A DNA stretch of 11,240 nucleotides from CAZIPN01 sp964541225 (GCA_964541225.1 CAZIPN010000045.1:1-11240), one strand, 5' to 3'. Shown: positions 1 through 6,905, counted from the first letter of the stretch. The notes: generated by a model not told the origin, from the letters alone. Made by a program: numbers and translations.

Positions 1-75
1 CGTCCCCCCCCCCCCCGCGCGCGGGGCGGGCCCGCCCCCCCCGCCCCCCCCCCTCGGCCCGCCCCACCCCCGCCC
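1..75. repeat. C-rich low-complexity tract
   Basis: Nearly pure C/G sequence with C runs of 13 (4-16), 8 (35-42) and 10 (44-53) bases, plus two overlapping GC palindromes at 13-26 and 23-38. It lies directly after the bactofilin stop codon. On the minus strand it would be G-runs able to form a G-quadruplex or a very stable hairpin, so it could act as a terminator for the leftward operon. It could equally be a low-quality contig end. I see no gene in it. Confidence 0.6.
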
Positions 76-813
76 TCACGCGCTGGCCACCTGACGCGCC
101 TCGCGTACCTGGGGAACGCCCGCCGGCGTGTAGCTCTCGGCGTACTCGACGAGGTCGACCACGCAGCCTTGCCCGAGCGTGACCTGCTTGCCACGCACGA
201 CCTTGGCTGTCGTGTTCTCCAGCCACACGACGTCGCCCTCGATCGTCTCGGCAGTCAGGCGTTTCTCGGAGAAGACGGTGAGCAGACCCGTGAAGCTCGA
301 GATCCCGCCGACCGGCTGTCGCACGACGATTCGCTCGCCGCCGATCTCGCGTGCCGAAGAAGGCGCCTGCACGGTGACGTCCACGTTGCCGGCGTTCAGC
401 TCGCCAGCGATCGTGAAACCGCCCTCGCCCGTGAACGCTTCGGCCTGGCAGTCCCCGCCAGCGCGCAAGAAGCCCCGCAGGTTGACCTCGTGCGCGGCCA
501 CGCTCCCGCCAACCGACAGGTTGCCCTTGACGACGAGCGAGCCGACGCCCGCACCGTCACGGACGTTCGCGTCGCCGTTGACGACCATCTCGTTGGCCTG
601 CACCTCGCCGTTGAAGCTCGCGGTGCCGTTGACCACAATGCGTTGCGACTTCACCCGCCCGTTGCTCGTGCCAGCGCCGTTGACCTTGTACGTGATCGAG
701 TCGACGTCGCCGTTGATGGTGCCACTGCCATTGAACGTGACCTCGCCGTAGGTGCCGCCAGAGAAGCTCCCGCCCCCTGCGGTTTTGATGTCGTTGCGTA
801 CCTCGTCGGCCAT
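76..813 (-). CDS. Bactofilin-like polymer-forming cytoskeletal protein
   Basis: A 245-residue protein of the bactofilin (CcmA/DUF583-like) type, which builds filaments from a right-handed beta-helix and acts as a membrane-associated scaffold. The sequence shows a regular repeat: V/F/L-x-G triplets (FNG, VNG, VNG, VNG, VKG, LRG) begin at residues 27, 44, 61, 78, 95 and 112, exactly 17 residues apart, as expected for beta-helix rungs. A second beta-rich part covers roughly 155-225. No signal peptide or membrane segment is seen. The start is ATG with a GGAGGAAGGA ribosome site just upstream, and only 15 bp separate it from the preceding YhbD-like gene. That pairing is like Bacillus subtilis yhbD-yhbE-yhbF, where YhbE/YhbF (BacE/BacF) are bactofilins. 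It is the last gene of the leftward operon. The family call is firm; the cellular role is inferred. Confidence 0.85.
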   Translation of the reverse strand: MADEVRNDIKTAGGGSFSGGTYGEVTFNGSGTINGDVDSITYKVNGAGTSNGRVKSQRIVVNGTASFNGEVQANEMVVNGDANVRDGAGVGSLVVKGNLSVGGSVAAHEVNLRGFLRAGGDCQAEAFTGEGGFTIAGELNAGNVDVTVQAPSSAREIGGERIVVRQPVGGISSFTGLLTVFSEKRLTAETIEGDVVWLENTTAKVVRGKQVTLGQGCVVDLVEYAESYTPAGVPQVREARQVASA

Positions 814-828
814 GAGTCCTTCCTCCCG

Positions 829-1458
829 TTATCGCAGCTTCGCGCGAAGCGCCTCTGCGCTCTCGCTCAAGTTGACGCGCGCCACCACACGCGCGGCCCG
901 ATCGAACCGAACGTCGGCGCCACTCGTGACGAGCAGCGCAGCAGACAATCCCATGCGACGCACGAACAGCAGATCTGCCGAGCGACCCTCAAACGCCGGG
1001 TAGTTCTCTTGCAGCGCGCCGAGCACGACGCGTCCCTCGTCCAGGCTCACGTCGCCGGTCTTGAGCAGCGTATCGAGCGCGGCAAGCGACACGACCTCGC
1101 CAAAGACCAGTGGCGCGGCGGTGTCGCTCACGCTCTCGGCGAACAGCTCGGCAGCTTCCGGCGACACAAGCGAGAGTTCGCGCACCTCGGGCAGCGTCAT
1201 GCTCGCCTCGCCGAGGTTGGGCGCGACCGCATCGGCGATCTCGTCAAGCGAGGCATCTTCGTCCTGCATGGCCTTGATCTTCTCGATGCGTGCGAGCACG
1301 CGCTCACGCGGAAAGAACGTCTCTTGGCCAGTGAACGTCGACTTGCGCTGGAACCAGTCCTCAGGGATGAGGCCTTTGCGCTTCCATCGGTAGAGCTGAC
1401 CGTAGCTGATGCCCGCAACTACCAGTAGCTCCTTCTTCGAGATGGTCTCGGGATCCAT
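829..1458 (-). CDS. YhbD-like DUF4004 protein with MerR-type HTH
   Basis: A 209-residue protein. Residues 5-60 look like the MerR-type winged HTH of the DUF4004/YhbD family: a short HTH start (SKKELLVVAGISYGQLYRWK), then a basic stretch and R-E-R-V-L-A-R-I. A short acidic helical segment follows (about 62-78). The C-terminal 110 residues are a domain I cannot name. The start is an ATG preceded by AAGGAG with 7-nt spacing, 21 bp after the pspC-type gene and 15 bp before the bactofilin gene. Co-location with a bactofilin matches yhbD in B. subtilis, so it probably acts with the filament protein or regulates the operon. DNA binding is inferred from the fold only; the role of the family is unknown to me. 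Confidence 0.8.
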   Translation of the reverse strand: MDPETISKKELLVVAGISYGQLYRWKRKGLIPEDWFQRKSTFTGQETFFPRERVLARIEKIKAMQDEDASLDEIADAVAPNLGEASMTLPEVRELSLVSPEAAELFAESVSDTAAPLVFGEVVSLAALDTLLKTGDVSLDEGRVVLGALQENYPAFEGRSADLLFVRRMGLSAALLVTSGADVRFDRAARVVARVNLSESAEALRAKLR

Positions 1459-1479
1459 GAGTTTGCTCCTTGGCCGCGT

Positions 1480-2085
1480 CTATGACGCGTCGGGCGCGCT
1501 CGGCGGCTTGGGAACCGGCGGCGCCTCGCGTGACGTGTGCGGGCTGCTCGGCGGTGCGGGAGGAGGCGGAGGCGCGCTGCCTGGCGCCGGTGGAACCGGC
1601 GGCGCTGGAGGCGGCGGTGTTGGCGCGTTTGCGGCTGGTGTCTCGGCAGTCCACGATGCACCCCACCACGCCGTGCCGACTTGCTCCTCGGGCACAACGA
1701 TCATGGCGGCGATGTAGAGCAGCACGCCCCACCACAGCCCGGTCACCAGCGTGAGGATCACGAAGATCACGCGCAGAACCGTCACATCGATGTTCAGATA
1801 CGCCGACATCCCGCCGAGCACACCGCCGATCATGCGGTTGGTGCGCGAGCGATGCAGTCTCTTTCCGGTCACGTTGAATCCACCTCCACGAGCGCGAATG
1901 ATGAGTAGGATGCCGATGCCGATCAGCAGCAGAGGCCAGCCGACTCGGGCCAGCAAGCCGAACAGCCACGCCAACGGATAGAGCAGCGGCCCGAGGAAGG
2001 TGTCCAGCAACAGCCACACGCCGAGAACGACCAAGACGATTCCCGCGAGCACCGGCCACCCGGTGTGATGCGACGCTTTGCTCAT
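1480..2085 (-). CDS. PspC-domain membrane protein with proline-rich tail
   Basis: A 201-residue membrane protein. Residues 11-63 hold two or three hydrophobic segments of the LiaI/DUF5668-like kind (W-P-L-L-L-I-G-I-G-I-L). Residues 76-134 form a PspC domain: K-R-L-H-R-S, the I-G-G-V-L-G-G-M-S-A-Y-L-N-I-D core and a helix ending in I-V-V-P-E-E. After about residue 145 the tail is almost all Pro, Ala and Ser, likely disordered. PspC domains sense or transmit envelope stress in the phage-shock-protein network. The ATG follows an AGGAGG site with 6-nt spacing, and this site overlaps the stop codon of the LiaF-like gene 10 bp upstream, so the two are translationally coupled. The domain call is secure; the signal sensed is unknown. 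Confidence 0.88.
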   Translation of the reverse strand: MSKASHHTGWPVLAGIVLVVLGVWLLLDTFLGPLLYPLAWLFGLLARVGWPLLLIGIGILLIIRARGGGFNVTGKRLHRSRTNRMIGGVLGGMSAYLNIDVTVLRVIFVILTLVTGLWWGVLLYIAAMIVVPEEQVGTAWWGASWTAETPAANAPTPPPPAPPVPPAPGSAPPPPPAPPSSPHTSREAPPVPKPPSAPDAS

Positions 2086-2095
2086 CGCGCGCCTC

Positions 2096-3268
2096 CTACT
2101 CCTGCTTGATCGAGACGGAGCCTACTCCCGACTCGATGCTGATCTCGTATGCGTGCGACTCCGAGGCAAAACCTGGCGTCTCCCACGAGCCATCGCCCTG
2201 CCGCGCGAAATCGCCGACGACGTTCGTTGACGAGAGTCCGTCGCGGGCAACGATGCGCACGGCCGCGTCCTTGGGCACAGCGATGTTCACCGTCGAGACT
2301 CCGGCCTTAACCGCGACTTCATCCTTCGTGACGGCCCGGGGTACGTCCCCCAGCTTCAGGTTCACGCCGCTGGCACCGGTGCGAAGCGTGAGGCCGTGCA
2401 GCTTCACGTGCGTGAAGTCCGCCGAGAGGTTCGTCGCACCCGCCTGAAGCACGGCATCCCAAAGCACGGCGTCGGAAAGCCCGATGTCGACGCTTCCGGC
2501 CGCAAACCCCGACCCCAGGATCGAGTCCTTCTGGTTCCCGAGACCGAAGCGAACGTCGGCGTTGGTGCCATCGCGATTGACCGACAGCACGGGAGTACCG
2601 AACGGCGATCTTCCGCTTGCCGTGACGAGAGCCCCATGTGCCTCGGCAATCGTGATGTCACCCGCACCACCGTTAAGAAGGAAGGTAGCCCGCGTCACGT
2701 CATGACGCGGCTTGGAGATATCGAACGATTGCCCAGTCGCCGGAACGAGGGACCGTATCGGCTCGATCCCGCCGACCCCGGTCAGGGATGTCGCCACGGC
2801 GTAGGCAAACGCAATCCAGATCACCACAGGCGCGAGCGCGCGAACCCACGTTTGCTCGATCGCTCGTCCTATGATCCCGAGGCCGATCGCGACCAATAGC
2901 ACCGGCCACAGCGTCAGAATCGTCCACCACACACCCCACGAGATCACACCCGTCGTATTGCCGAGCAGCACGAAACCGACGATGAGCGTCCCGATGCCGT
3001 CCATGATTCGAGCGACACCCCAGCCACTGCGCGGGTCAGGCGTGATGATCTGGATGCCGCCGACCAAGATCACCAGCAGCGGCCACATCTGCCACCAGAC
3101 GATGCCTGGGATGAACTGCGCAATCAGAAAGACAACGCCGATCGCGATGAGGATGACGCCAATACCGATTCCACCCCGAGGCCGATAGTGCGGCGGCTCC
3201 GGTGGTACTGCTGGCGCCGACGCTGGCATTGGCGATGTGCTCCCCTTGCCAGAAGGCTGATCTGCCAT
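2096..3268 (-). CDS. LiaF-like/toastrack membrane protein
   Basis: A 390-residue protein. A proline-rich cytoplasmic start (1-30) precedes about five membrane segments near 33-52, 57-76, 88-104, 111-133 and 146-164, with the W-P-L-L-V-I-L-V-G-G and W-P-V-L-L-V-A-I-G-L-G signatures of LiaF/DUF5668 proteins. Residues 190-390 form a beta-rich toastrack-type domain (for example L-N-G-G-A-G-D-I-T-I, then G-V-S-T-V-N-I-A-V-P, and a final G-V-G-S-V-S-I). Such proteins work in envelope-stress sensing with PspC or LiaRS-type systems; no LiaR/LiaS is in this window. I chose the ATG at 3268 rather than an in-frame start 16 codons upstream because AGGAAGGA sits 7 nt before it and the longer version would run into the promoter/operator. 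It is the first gene of a four-gene operon. Confidence 0.82.
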   Translation of the reverse strand: MADQPSGKGSTSPMPASAPAVPPEPPHYRPRGGIGIGVILIAIGVVFLIAQFIPGIVWWQMWPLLVILVGGIQIITPDPRSGWGVARIMDGIGTLIVGFVLLGNTTGVISWGVWWTILTLWPVLLVAIGLGIIGRAIEQTWVRALAPVVIWIAFAYAVATSLTGVGGIEPIRSLVPATGQSFDISKPRHDVTRATFLLNGGAGDITIAEAHGALVTASGRSPFGTPVLSVNRDGTNADVRFGLGNQKDSILGSGFAAGSVDIGLSDAVLWDAVLQAGATNLSADFTHVKLHGLTLRTGASGVNLKLGDVPRAVTKDEVAVKAGVSTVNIAVPKDAAVRIVARDGLSSTNVVGDFARQGDGSWETPGFASESHAYEISIESGVGSVSIKQE

Positions 3269-3303
3269 GACGACGTCCTTCCTGGTCCCGTGTTCGTGGT
3301 CGC

Positions 3304-3332
3304 AACGTAACATCACATTGTTACGCTGTCAA
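3304..3332 (-). promoter_or_regulatory. Promoter of the LiaF-PspC-YhbD-bactofilin operon
   Basis: On the minus strand there is a perfect TTGACA -35 (3327-3332), a 17-nt spacer and TACGTT as a weaker -10 (3304-3309, three of six consensus bases). It is the only good promoter in the 111-bp gap before the LiaF-like gene and would give a leader of about 30 nt. The -35 match is strong and the -10 moderate. Confidence 0.6.
3306..3325. promoter_or_regulatory. Perfect 20-bp inverted-repeat operator
   Basis: CGTAACA and TGTTACG are perfect 7-bp inverted arms around a 6-bp centre. The site fills the spacer between the -35 and -10 and overlaps the -10, the position expected of a repressor site or a MerR-type activator site. 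The cognate regulator cannot be named; the YhbD-like HTH protein of the same operon is one candidate. Confidence 0.6.
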
Positions 3333-3357
3333 CGCCGAACATGAACCCACAGCTCAG

Positions 3358-3373
3358 CGCCGCAGAAACGGCG
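3358..3373 (-). terminator. Weak hairpin after the DUF554 gene
   Basis: A 5-bp CGCCG/CGGCG stem with a 6-nt loop lies 7 nt after the stop of the DUF554 gene. It has no T-tract, so termination is uncertain; readthrough into the next operon is possible. Confidence 0.3.
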
Positions 3374-3379
3374 GCGGGC

Positions 3380-4138
3380 CTAGCCGAGAAGACCGCCGAC
3401 CACAGCGGCAATGACAATGGCAGGAAGCATGTTCCCCACGGGCAGGCGTTTGATGCCCGATAGATCGAGCCCGATGCACAGGATCAACGCGCCGCCAACG
3501 CACGTGATCGACTGCAACACTCCTGGCGTCATGAACGGCTGAACGGAGTGCGCGGACAGCGCGATACCGCCTTGCACGATGATCACTGGGATGATGGAAA
3601 GTCCCACTCCCACCCCAAGCGTCGTGGACAGAAACAACGCAGCGAAGCCATCAAGCAGCGACTTCAGGTAGAGCACCGTGTGATCGCCGAGTCCATCCTT
3701 GATTGAGCCGAGCACGGTCATCGCTCCCACACAAAACAACAGCGATGCCGTGACGAACCCCTCGACGAGCGTGTGCCCCTTCTCGCCCGGCTCGTCAGAG
3801 GCCGACCTCGGCGTGGTCGAGAACCACGGGATGCGGTAGCTCAGATCCTGCAACCAGCCACCGAAGCGCTCGAGCCAGTACTCTATGCCGACCCACTCGC
3901 CGAGCAACGCGCCAATGACGAGCGACCCCACTACCACCAGCGGCGCGTACTGCTTCATCGCCGTCTGCCCCATCGCCGCCAAACCGCTGATAGACATCGA
4001 CGCGCCAATGACAATCGTCGACACGCCGATCGCTTTGAACGCGATCGAACGGAATCGGTCGTGTATTGCTTTGCCAAACAGCAGGCCCAGCGCCGTGCCA
4101 GCAATGATCGCCAGGACGTTGACCAGTACGCCGCTCAC
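3380..4138 (-). CDS. DUF554 family membrane protein (YqgA/YdfK-like)
   Basis: A 252-residue integral membrane protein with about seven or eight hydrophobic segments (roughly 4-22, 33-53, 65-82, 125-145, 157-180, 182-200, 210-226, 232-252). It carries the DUF554 hallmark in the middle: a hydrophilic loop, then G-H-T-L-V-E-G-F-V-T-A-S-L-L-F-C-V-G-A-M and T-V-L-G-S-I-K-D-G-L-G-D. The family is thought to be a transporter, but no substrate is established. The start is a GTG, 19 bp after the stop of the NYN gene; the GAGGAG site is 11 nt away, longer than usual. An ATG between them is in another frame and closes at once. The length is normal for the family. It is co-transcribed with the NYN RNase gene. 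Confidence 0.88.
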   Translation of the reverse strand: MSGVLVNVLAIIAGTALGLLFGKAIHDRFRSIAFKAIGVSTIVIGASMSISGLAAMGQTAMKQYAPLVVVGSLVIGALLGEWVGIEYWLERFGGWLQDLSYRIPWFSTTPRSASDEPGEKGHTLVEGFVTASLLFCVGAMTVLGSIKDGLGDHTVLYLKSLLDGFAALFLSTTLGVGVGLSIIPVIIVQGGIALSAHSVQPFMTPGVLQSITCVGGALILCIGLDLSGIKRLPVGNMLPAIVIAAVVGGLLG

Positions 4139-4157
4139 TCGTGCATCGACTCCTCGA

Positions 4158-4664
4158 CTACGAATCGTCTGACGACGACTCGTCCTCCGACAGCCACAAA
4201 TCCTTCAACTCGCGCGTGACAGCGTTCGCACCTCTCGGCAGACCGGCGTCGCGGGCGATCGACCCTCGCGAGCGCTTCCTGGTCTTGCCGCGGGCCGCCT
4301 CGAAGCACGTACTCGCCTCACGCACTTCAACCTCGACCGTGGCGCGCTCGCCTGCCCTGCGGCCGAGCGCGCGATCCGACGACACCACCGCAACGGGACT
4401 CTTCGCACGCGACGCGATCCGCACAATCTCGTCGTCGGCCGAATGCTTGTGCGCGTAGATGACCTCCACCGGCACGCCCCCACCAGTCGACAGCCCGGGC
4501 CCGCCCTCGCCATCGAAGACCACGACAATCCGCCCTTTGCCGAGCAGATCGTGCCCGCGCACACGTAGCCGAGCTGTCAGTGCCTCGCGCTGCTCCAGCA
4601 GCGACAGCTCACATGTAGCGGGATCTCGGCGGGTGACGTTGTAACCGTCCACAAGAAAGAGCAT
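4158..4664 (-). CDS. NYN-domain (YacP/Rae1-like) ribonuclease
   Basis: A 168-residue protein with the NYN (PIN-like) fold. It opens with the beta strand and motif L-F-L-V-D-G-Y-N-V (Asp6, Asn9), followed by a strand with V-V-V-F-D-G (Asp51), then S-A-D-D-E-I (Asp78, Asp79) and V-V-S-S-D-R (Asp97), the acidic cluster that binds metal in NYN nucleases. YacP/Rae1 of B. subtilis is an mRNA endonuclease acting at the ribosome; the same activity here is inferred from homology. The C-terminus is acidic and serine-rich (D-E-S-S-S-D-D-S). I chose ATG 4664 because an AGGA lies 7 nt upstream, whereas a GTG two codons earlier is only 2 nt from it. It is the first gene of a unit with the DUF554 gene. Confidence 0.85.
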   Translation of the reverse strand: MLFLVDGYNVTRRDPATCELSLLEQREALTARLRVRGHDLLGKGRIVVVFDGEGGPGLSTGGGVPVEVIYAHKHSADDEIVRIASRAKSPVAVVSSDRALGRRAGERATVEVEVREASTCFEAARGKTRKRSRGSIARDAGLPRGANAVTRELKDLWLSEDESSSDDS

Positions 4665-4686
4665 GCGCACATCCTACGCCAGCACT

Positions 4687-4743
4687 CTGGCACCCGGAAG
4701 CTGCGGGTTGCCAGCATGGACAGCGGGCTTGTCCGATGCCCGC
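4687..4743. repeat. Two hairpins in the divergent intergenic region
   Basis: Between the NYN gene and the TetR gene lie two inverted repeats: 4687-4714 (CTGGCACCCG pairing with CGGGTTGCCAG, 10 bp with one bulged T and a 7-nt loop) and 4723-4743 (GCGGGC/GCCCGC with a 9-nt loop). A third, imperfect one follows at about 4742-4765. They could be part of the leader of the NYN transcript or binding sites; no known family is recognised. Confidence 0.4.
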
Positions 4744-4768
4744 CGACAGCCTCTGCAGCCTGGCGGTG

Positions 4769-4794
4769 TACAATCTGACCATTCAGTCGGTTAG
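4769..4794 (+). promoter_or_regulatory. Putative -10 and operator of the TetR gene
   Basis: TACAAT (4769-4774, five of six consensus bases) is directly followed by CTGACC-N8-GGTTAG (4775-4794), a near-perfect 6-bp inverted repeat (one mismatch) with an 8-bp centre. The site would overlap the transcription start, typical for TetR autorepression. No convincing -35 is seen. Confidence 0.45.
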
Positions 4795-4813
4795 CACGGA
4801 GAGGGCCCGGAGC

Positions 4814-5404
4814 ATGTCGACTCGATCCGACGCGACAAAGAAGAAGCTCTTTGACGCAGCGATGGAACTTATTGGCGAACGCGGCTTCACTGATGCGTCG
4901 GTCGACGAAATCGTCGAGCGGGCGGGCGTGGCCAAGGGCACGGTGTACTACCATTTCACCGGCAAGGCCGAGCTGGTCGAGGCGCTCATCGCGGATAGGT
5001 TTGCGCCCCTGGCGGTTGCGTTCCGGGATGCCGCCGCGCGTCATACGGGCAACCCACGCGGCGCTATCCAGGCGATCGTGCGCGCCGAACTCGAGTTTCT
5101 CTCTGAGCACAGCTCGTTCTCCAAGCTGCTCCTCACCGAGATGTGGCGAGAGGACCGCGTGTGGCGCGACACACTCGTAGCTGCGCGCACGCAGCTGTTC
5201 GGCGTCATCAGCCACGTCATCCGGCAAGGCATAGAGAGTGGCGAGTTTCGCGCCGACATCGATCCCGAATTCGGGGCGTCCGCGCTCTTCGGCATGACTG
5301 CGACGGTGGCAATGGACTGGCTCGCATTTGAGCCCACCAAGCCGCTGGACGAGGTCCTCTCCCAGATCACCAAAGCTGCATTCAACGCCGTCAGGCCCTG
5401 TTAG
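4814..5404 (+). CDS. TetR/AcrR family transcriptional regulator
   Basis: A 196-residue TetR-family repressor. The N-terminal HTH is typical: I-G-E-R-G-F-T-D-A-S-V-D-E-I, then A-G-V-A-K-G-T-V-Y-Y-H-F (residues 20-48), followed by K-A-E-L-V-E-A-L. The rest is the alpha-helical ligand and dimer domain, about 55-190, whose ligand is not predictable. I start at ATG 4814: the TetR homology begins just after it, a GGAGAGG site lies 9 nt upstream, and the longer reading frame from 4736 would translate across the promoter and operator. It is followed 53 bp later on the same strand by a sugar dehydrogenase lipoprotein gene and faces the NYN gene on the other side; either could be its target, and it is probably autoregulated. 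Confidence 0.88.
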   Translation: MSTRSDATKKKLFDAAMELIGERGFTDASVDEIVERAGVAKGTVYYHFTGKAELVEALIADRFAPLAVAFRDAAARHTGNPRGAIQAIVRAELEFLSEHSSFSKLLLTEMWREDRVWRDTLVAARTQLFGVISHVIRQGIESGEFRADIDPEFGASALFGMTATVAMDWLAFEPTKPLDEVLSQITKAAFNAVRPC

Positions 5405-5457
5405 CTCGCGCACGCTGCGGTACAAACCATGCAAGCCGTCCGTCGGAAGGAGCGCAC

Positions 5458-6723
5458 ATGCCGACACGGGCGAGCATGCTGGCACTCATCGCCACGTCTG
5501 CTGTTCTGGCCGCTCTCGCATCGGGTTGCTCGGCAACGCCGAGGAATTCGGCGACGGCACCACCAGGCCAGCCGCCGACGTCTTCGGTATCGGCGACTTC
5601 GTCACCGAGCGCCACCGTCACGCCTCCGGTCGATCTTGCGCATCTGAAGGTTCGGCTCATCAAACGGTGGAGCGGATTCGACAAGCCCGTCTATCTCACG
5701 AACGCGGGCGATGGATCGAACAGAGTATTTGTCGTCGAACAAGGCGGGACCGTGCGCGTCATTCGCAACGGTACGGCCGTCTCACGCCCCTACCTGGATG
5801 TGAGCCGACTCGTGTCGACCGGAGGCGAGCGCGGGCTTCTCGGCATGGCGTTCGCCCCGGACTTCGCTCACAACGGCCACGTCTACATCGACTACACCGA
5901 CACAAACGGCAACACCGTCATCGCGCGCTACATCGCGAAAGACCCGGCATCCGACTCGCCGAGCTGGGCCTCGCCCCAACTACTGCTGCACATCACTCAA
6001 CCCTACGCGAACCACAACGGCGGCTGCTTGCAGTTTGGGCCGGACGGCTACTTGTGGATTGGCATGGGTGACGGAGGGAGTGGCGGAGACCCCGGCAATC
6101 GCGCGCAGAACCCGAAGGTCCTGCTCGGCAAGCTGCTGCGCATCGACGTCGAAGGACCCACTGCCGGTGCGCACTACGCGATCCCTGCGGGACAACCAGT
6201 CAAGAAGGGATGGGCTCCGCAAGTCTGGATGATTGGCCTGCGGAATCCGTGGCGCTACTCGTTTGACGCCAGTAGCGGGGCGTTGTGGATCGCCGACGTG
6301 GGGCAAGACGCCTGGGAGGAGATCGACGTCATCAATCCGGCAAAGGGCGGGCAGAATCTCGGCTGGCCCCTGTGGGAGGGCACGCACGCGTACCGCTCAG
6401 GAGCGAAGCGCGACGCTTTCGTCTTCCCGATACATGACTATCCGCACCCGACAGGCGAAGCGATCACTGGCGGCTACGTCTACCACGGCCGCGCATACCC
6501 CGCCATGGTCGGAACGTACCTGTACGCGGACTACGTGAAAGGCTGGATCGGCGCGTTGAGAACGACAGCCCCGGATGGTACCGCGCTCTCACGACCCGAG
6601 AATCGCACCGTGCTGCACACGTCTGGCTTGCCTTCGAGTTTCGGCTTGGACGAGGCGAAGGAACTCTACCTCACCGACTGGCAAAGCGGCGTCGTCTACG
6701 GCGTTGCCGGCACCGCCGAGTAG
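5458..6723 (+). CDS. PQQ-dependent sugar dehydrogenase-like lipoprotein
   Basis: A 421-residue protein with a lipoprotein signal: basic start, hydrophobic stretch and lipobox L-A-S-G-C with Cys24 as the lipid-modified residue, then a Ser/Thr/Pro linker to about residue 58. Residues 74-415 are the six-bladed GSDH (glucose/sorbosone dehydrogenase) beta-propeller: G-E-R-G-L-L-G-M-A-F (123-132), N-H-N-G-G (His186, the likely catalytic base), I-G-M-G-D-G-G (201-207, calcium region), G-L-R-N-P-W-R (260-266) and D-V-G-Q-D-A-W-E-E (280-288). It probably oxidises an aldose outside the membrane using PQQ; no pqq synthesis genes are here and the substrate is unknown. AAGGAG lies 5 nt before the ATG. It ends just before a strong hairpin. 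Many family members have undefined substrates, so the exact activity is uncertain. Confidence 0.85.
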   Translation: MPTRASMLALIATSAVLAALASGCSATPRNSATAPPGQPPTSSVSATSSPSATVTPPVDLAHLKVRLIKRWSGFDKPVYLTNAGDGSNRVFVVEQGGTVRVIRNGTAVSRPYLDVSRLVSTGGERGLLGMAFAPDFAHNGHVYIDYTDTNGNTVIARYIAKDPASDSPSWASPQLLLHITQPYANHNGGCLQFGPDGYLWIGMGDGGSGGDPGNRAQNPKVLLGKLLRIDVEGPTAGAHYAIPAGQPVKKGWAPQVWMIGLRNPWRYSFDASSGALWIADVGQDAWEEIDVINPAKGGQNLGWPLWEGTHAYRSGAKRDAFVFPIHDYPHPTGEAITGGYVYHGRAYPAMVGTYLYADYVKGWIGALRTTAPDGTALSRPENRTVLHTSGLPSSFGLDEAKELYLTDWQSGVVYGVAGTAE

Positions 6724-6744
6724 AGCTGCGCGGACCCGCCACTC

Positions 6745-6772
6745 GGTCTCGGCCTGCGAGCATGCCGAGACC
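6745..6772 (+). terminator. Hairpin terminator after the sugar dehydrogenase
   Basis: GGTCTCGGC and GCCGAGACC form a perfect 9-bp stem with a 10-nt loop, 21 nt after the stop codon. There is no T-tract, as is common in high-GC actinobacteria. It separates the sugar dehydrogenase gene from the hydrogenase operon. Confidence 0.6.
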
Positions 6773-6905
6773 TATGACCGCACCTTATGTAACACATGTG
6801 CACATTGCCGCCGAGAATCCCGCATCCTTCCCACCTCCGACGGGTAGATGAAACGTCGGGGCGGTGTACCGAGGCCGCCTGCGACGTGTGGCGAAAGGAG
6901 ACGCG
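6773..6905 (+). promoter_or_regulatory. Leader/promoter region of the hydrogenase operon
   Basis: This 133-bp stretch must contain the hydrogenase promoter, but no good -35/-10 pair is visible. It holds an 8-bp palindrome CACATGTG (6793-6800) within TGTAACACATGTGCACA, which loosely resembles a Crp/FNR-type site but is one base too long. AGGAG lies 5 nt before the start of the small-subunit gene. Confidence 0.35.

Noticed and set aside
169..1428. 419-codon plus-strand open frame over the bactofilin and YhbD-like genes
   Set aside because: Its Arg/Ala/His-rich product has no family features, while the opposite strand holds recognisable genes with ribosome sites.
4736..4813. Upstream 26-codon extension of the TetR protein
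   Set aside because: It would translate the likely -10 and operator; the TetR homology starts after ATG 4814.
5398..5426. Separate promoter for the sugar dehydrogenase gene (CTGTTA-N17-TACAAA)
   Set aside because: The -35 matches poorly; the gene may simply be co-transcribed with the TetR gene.
4577..5485. 302-codon minus-strand open frame over the TetR gene
   Set aside because: Shadow of the TetR gene; it also overlaps the NYN gene in another frame.
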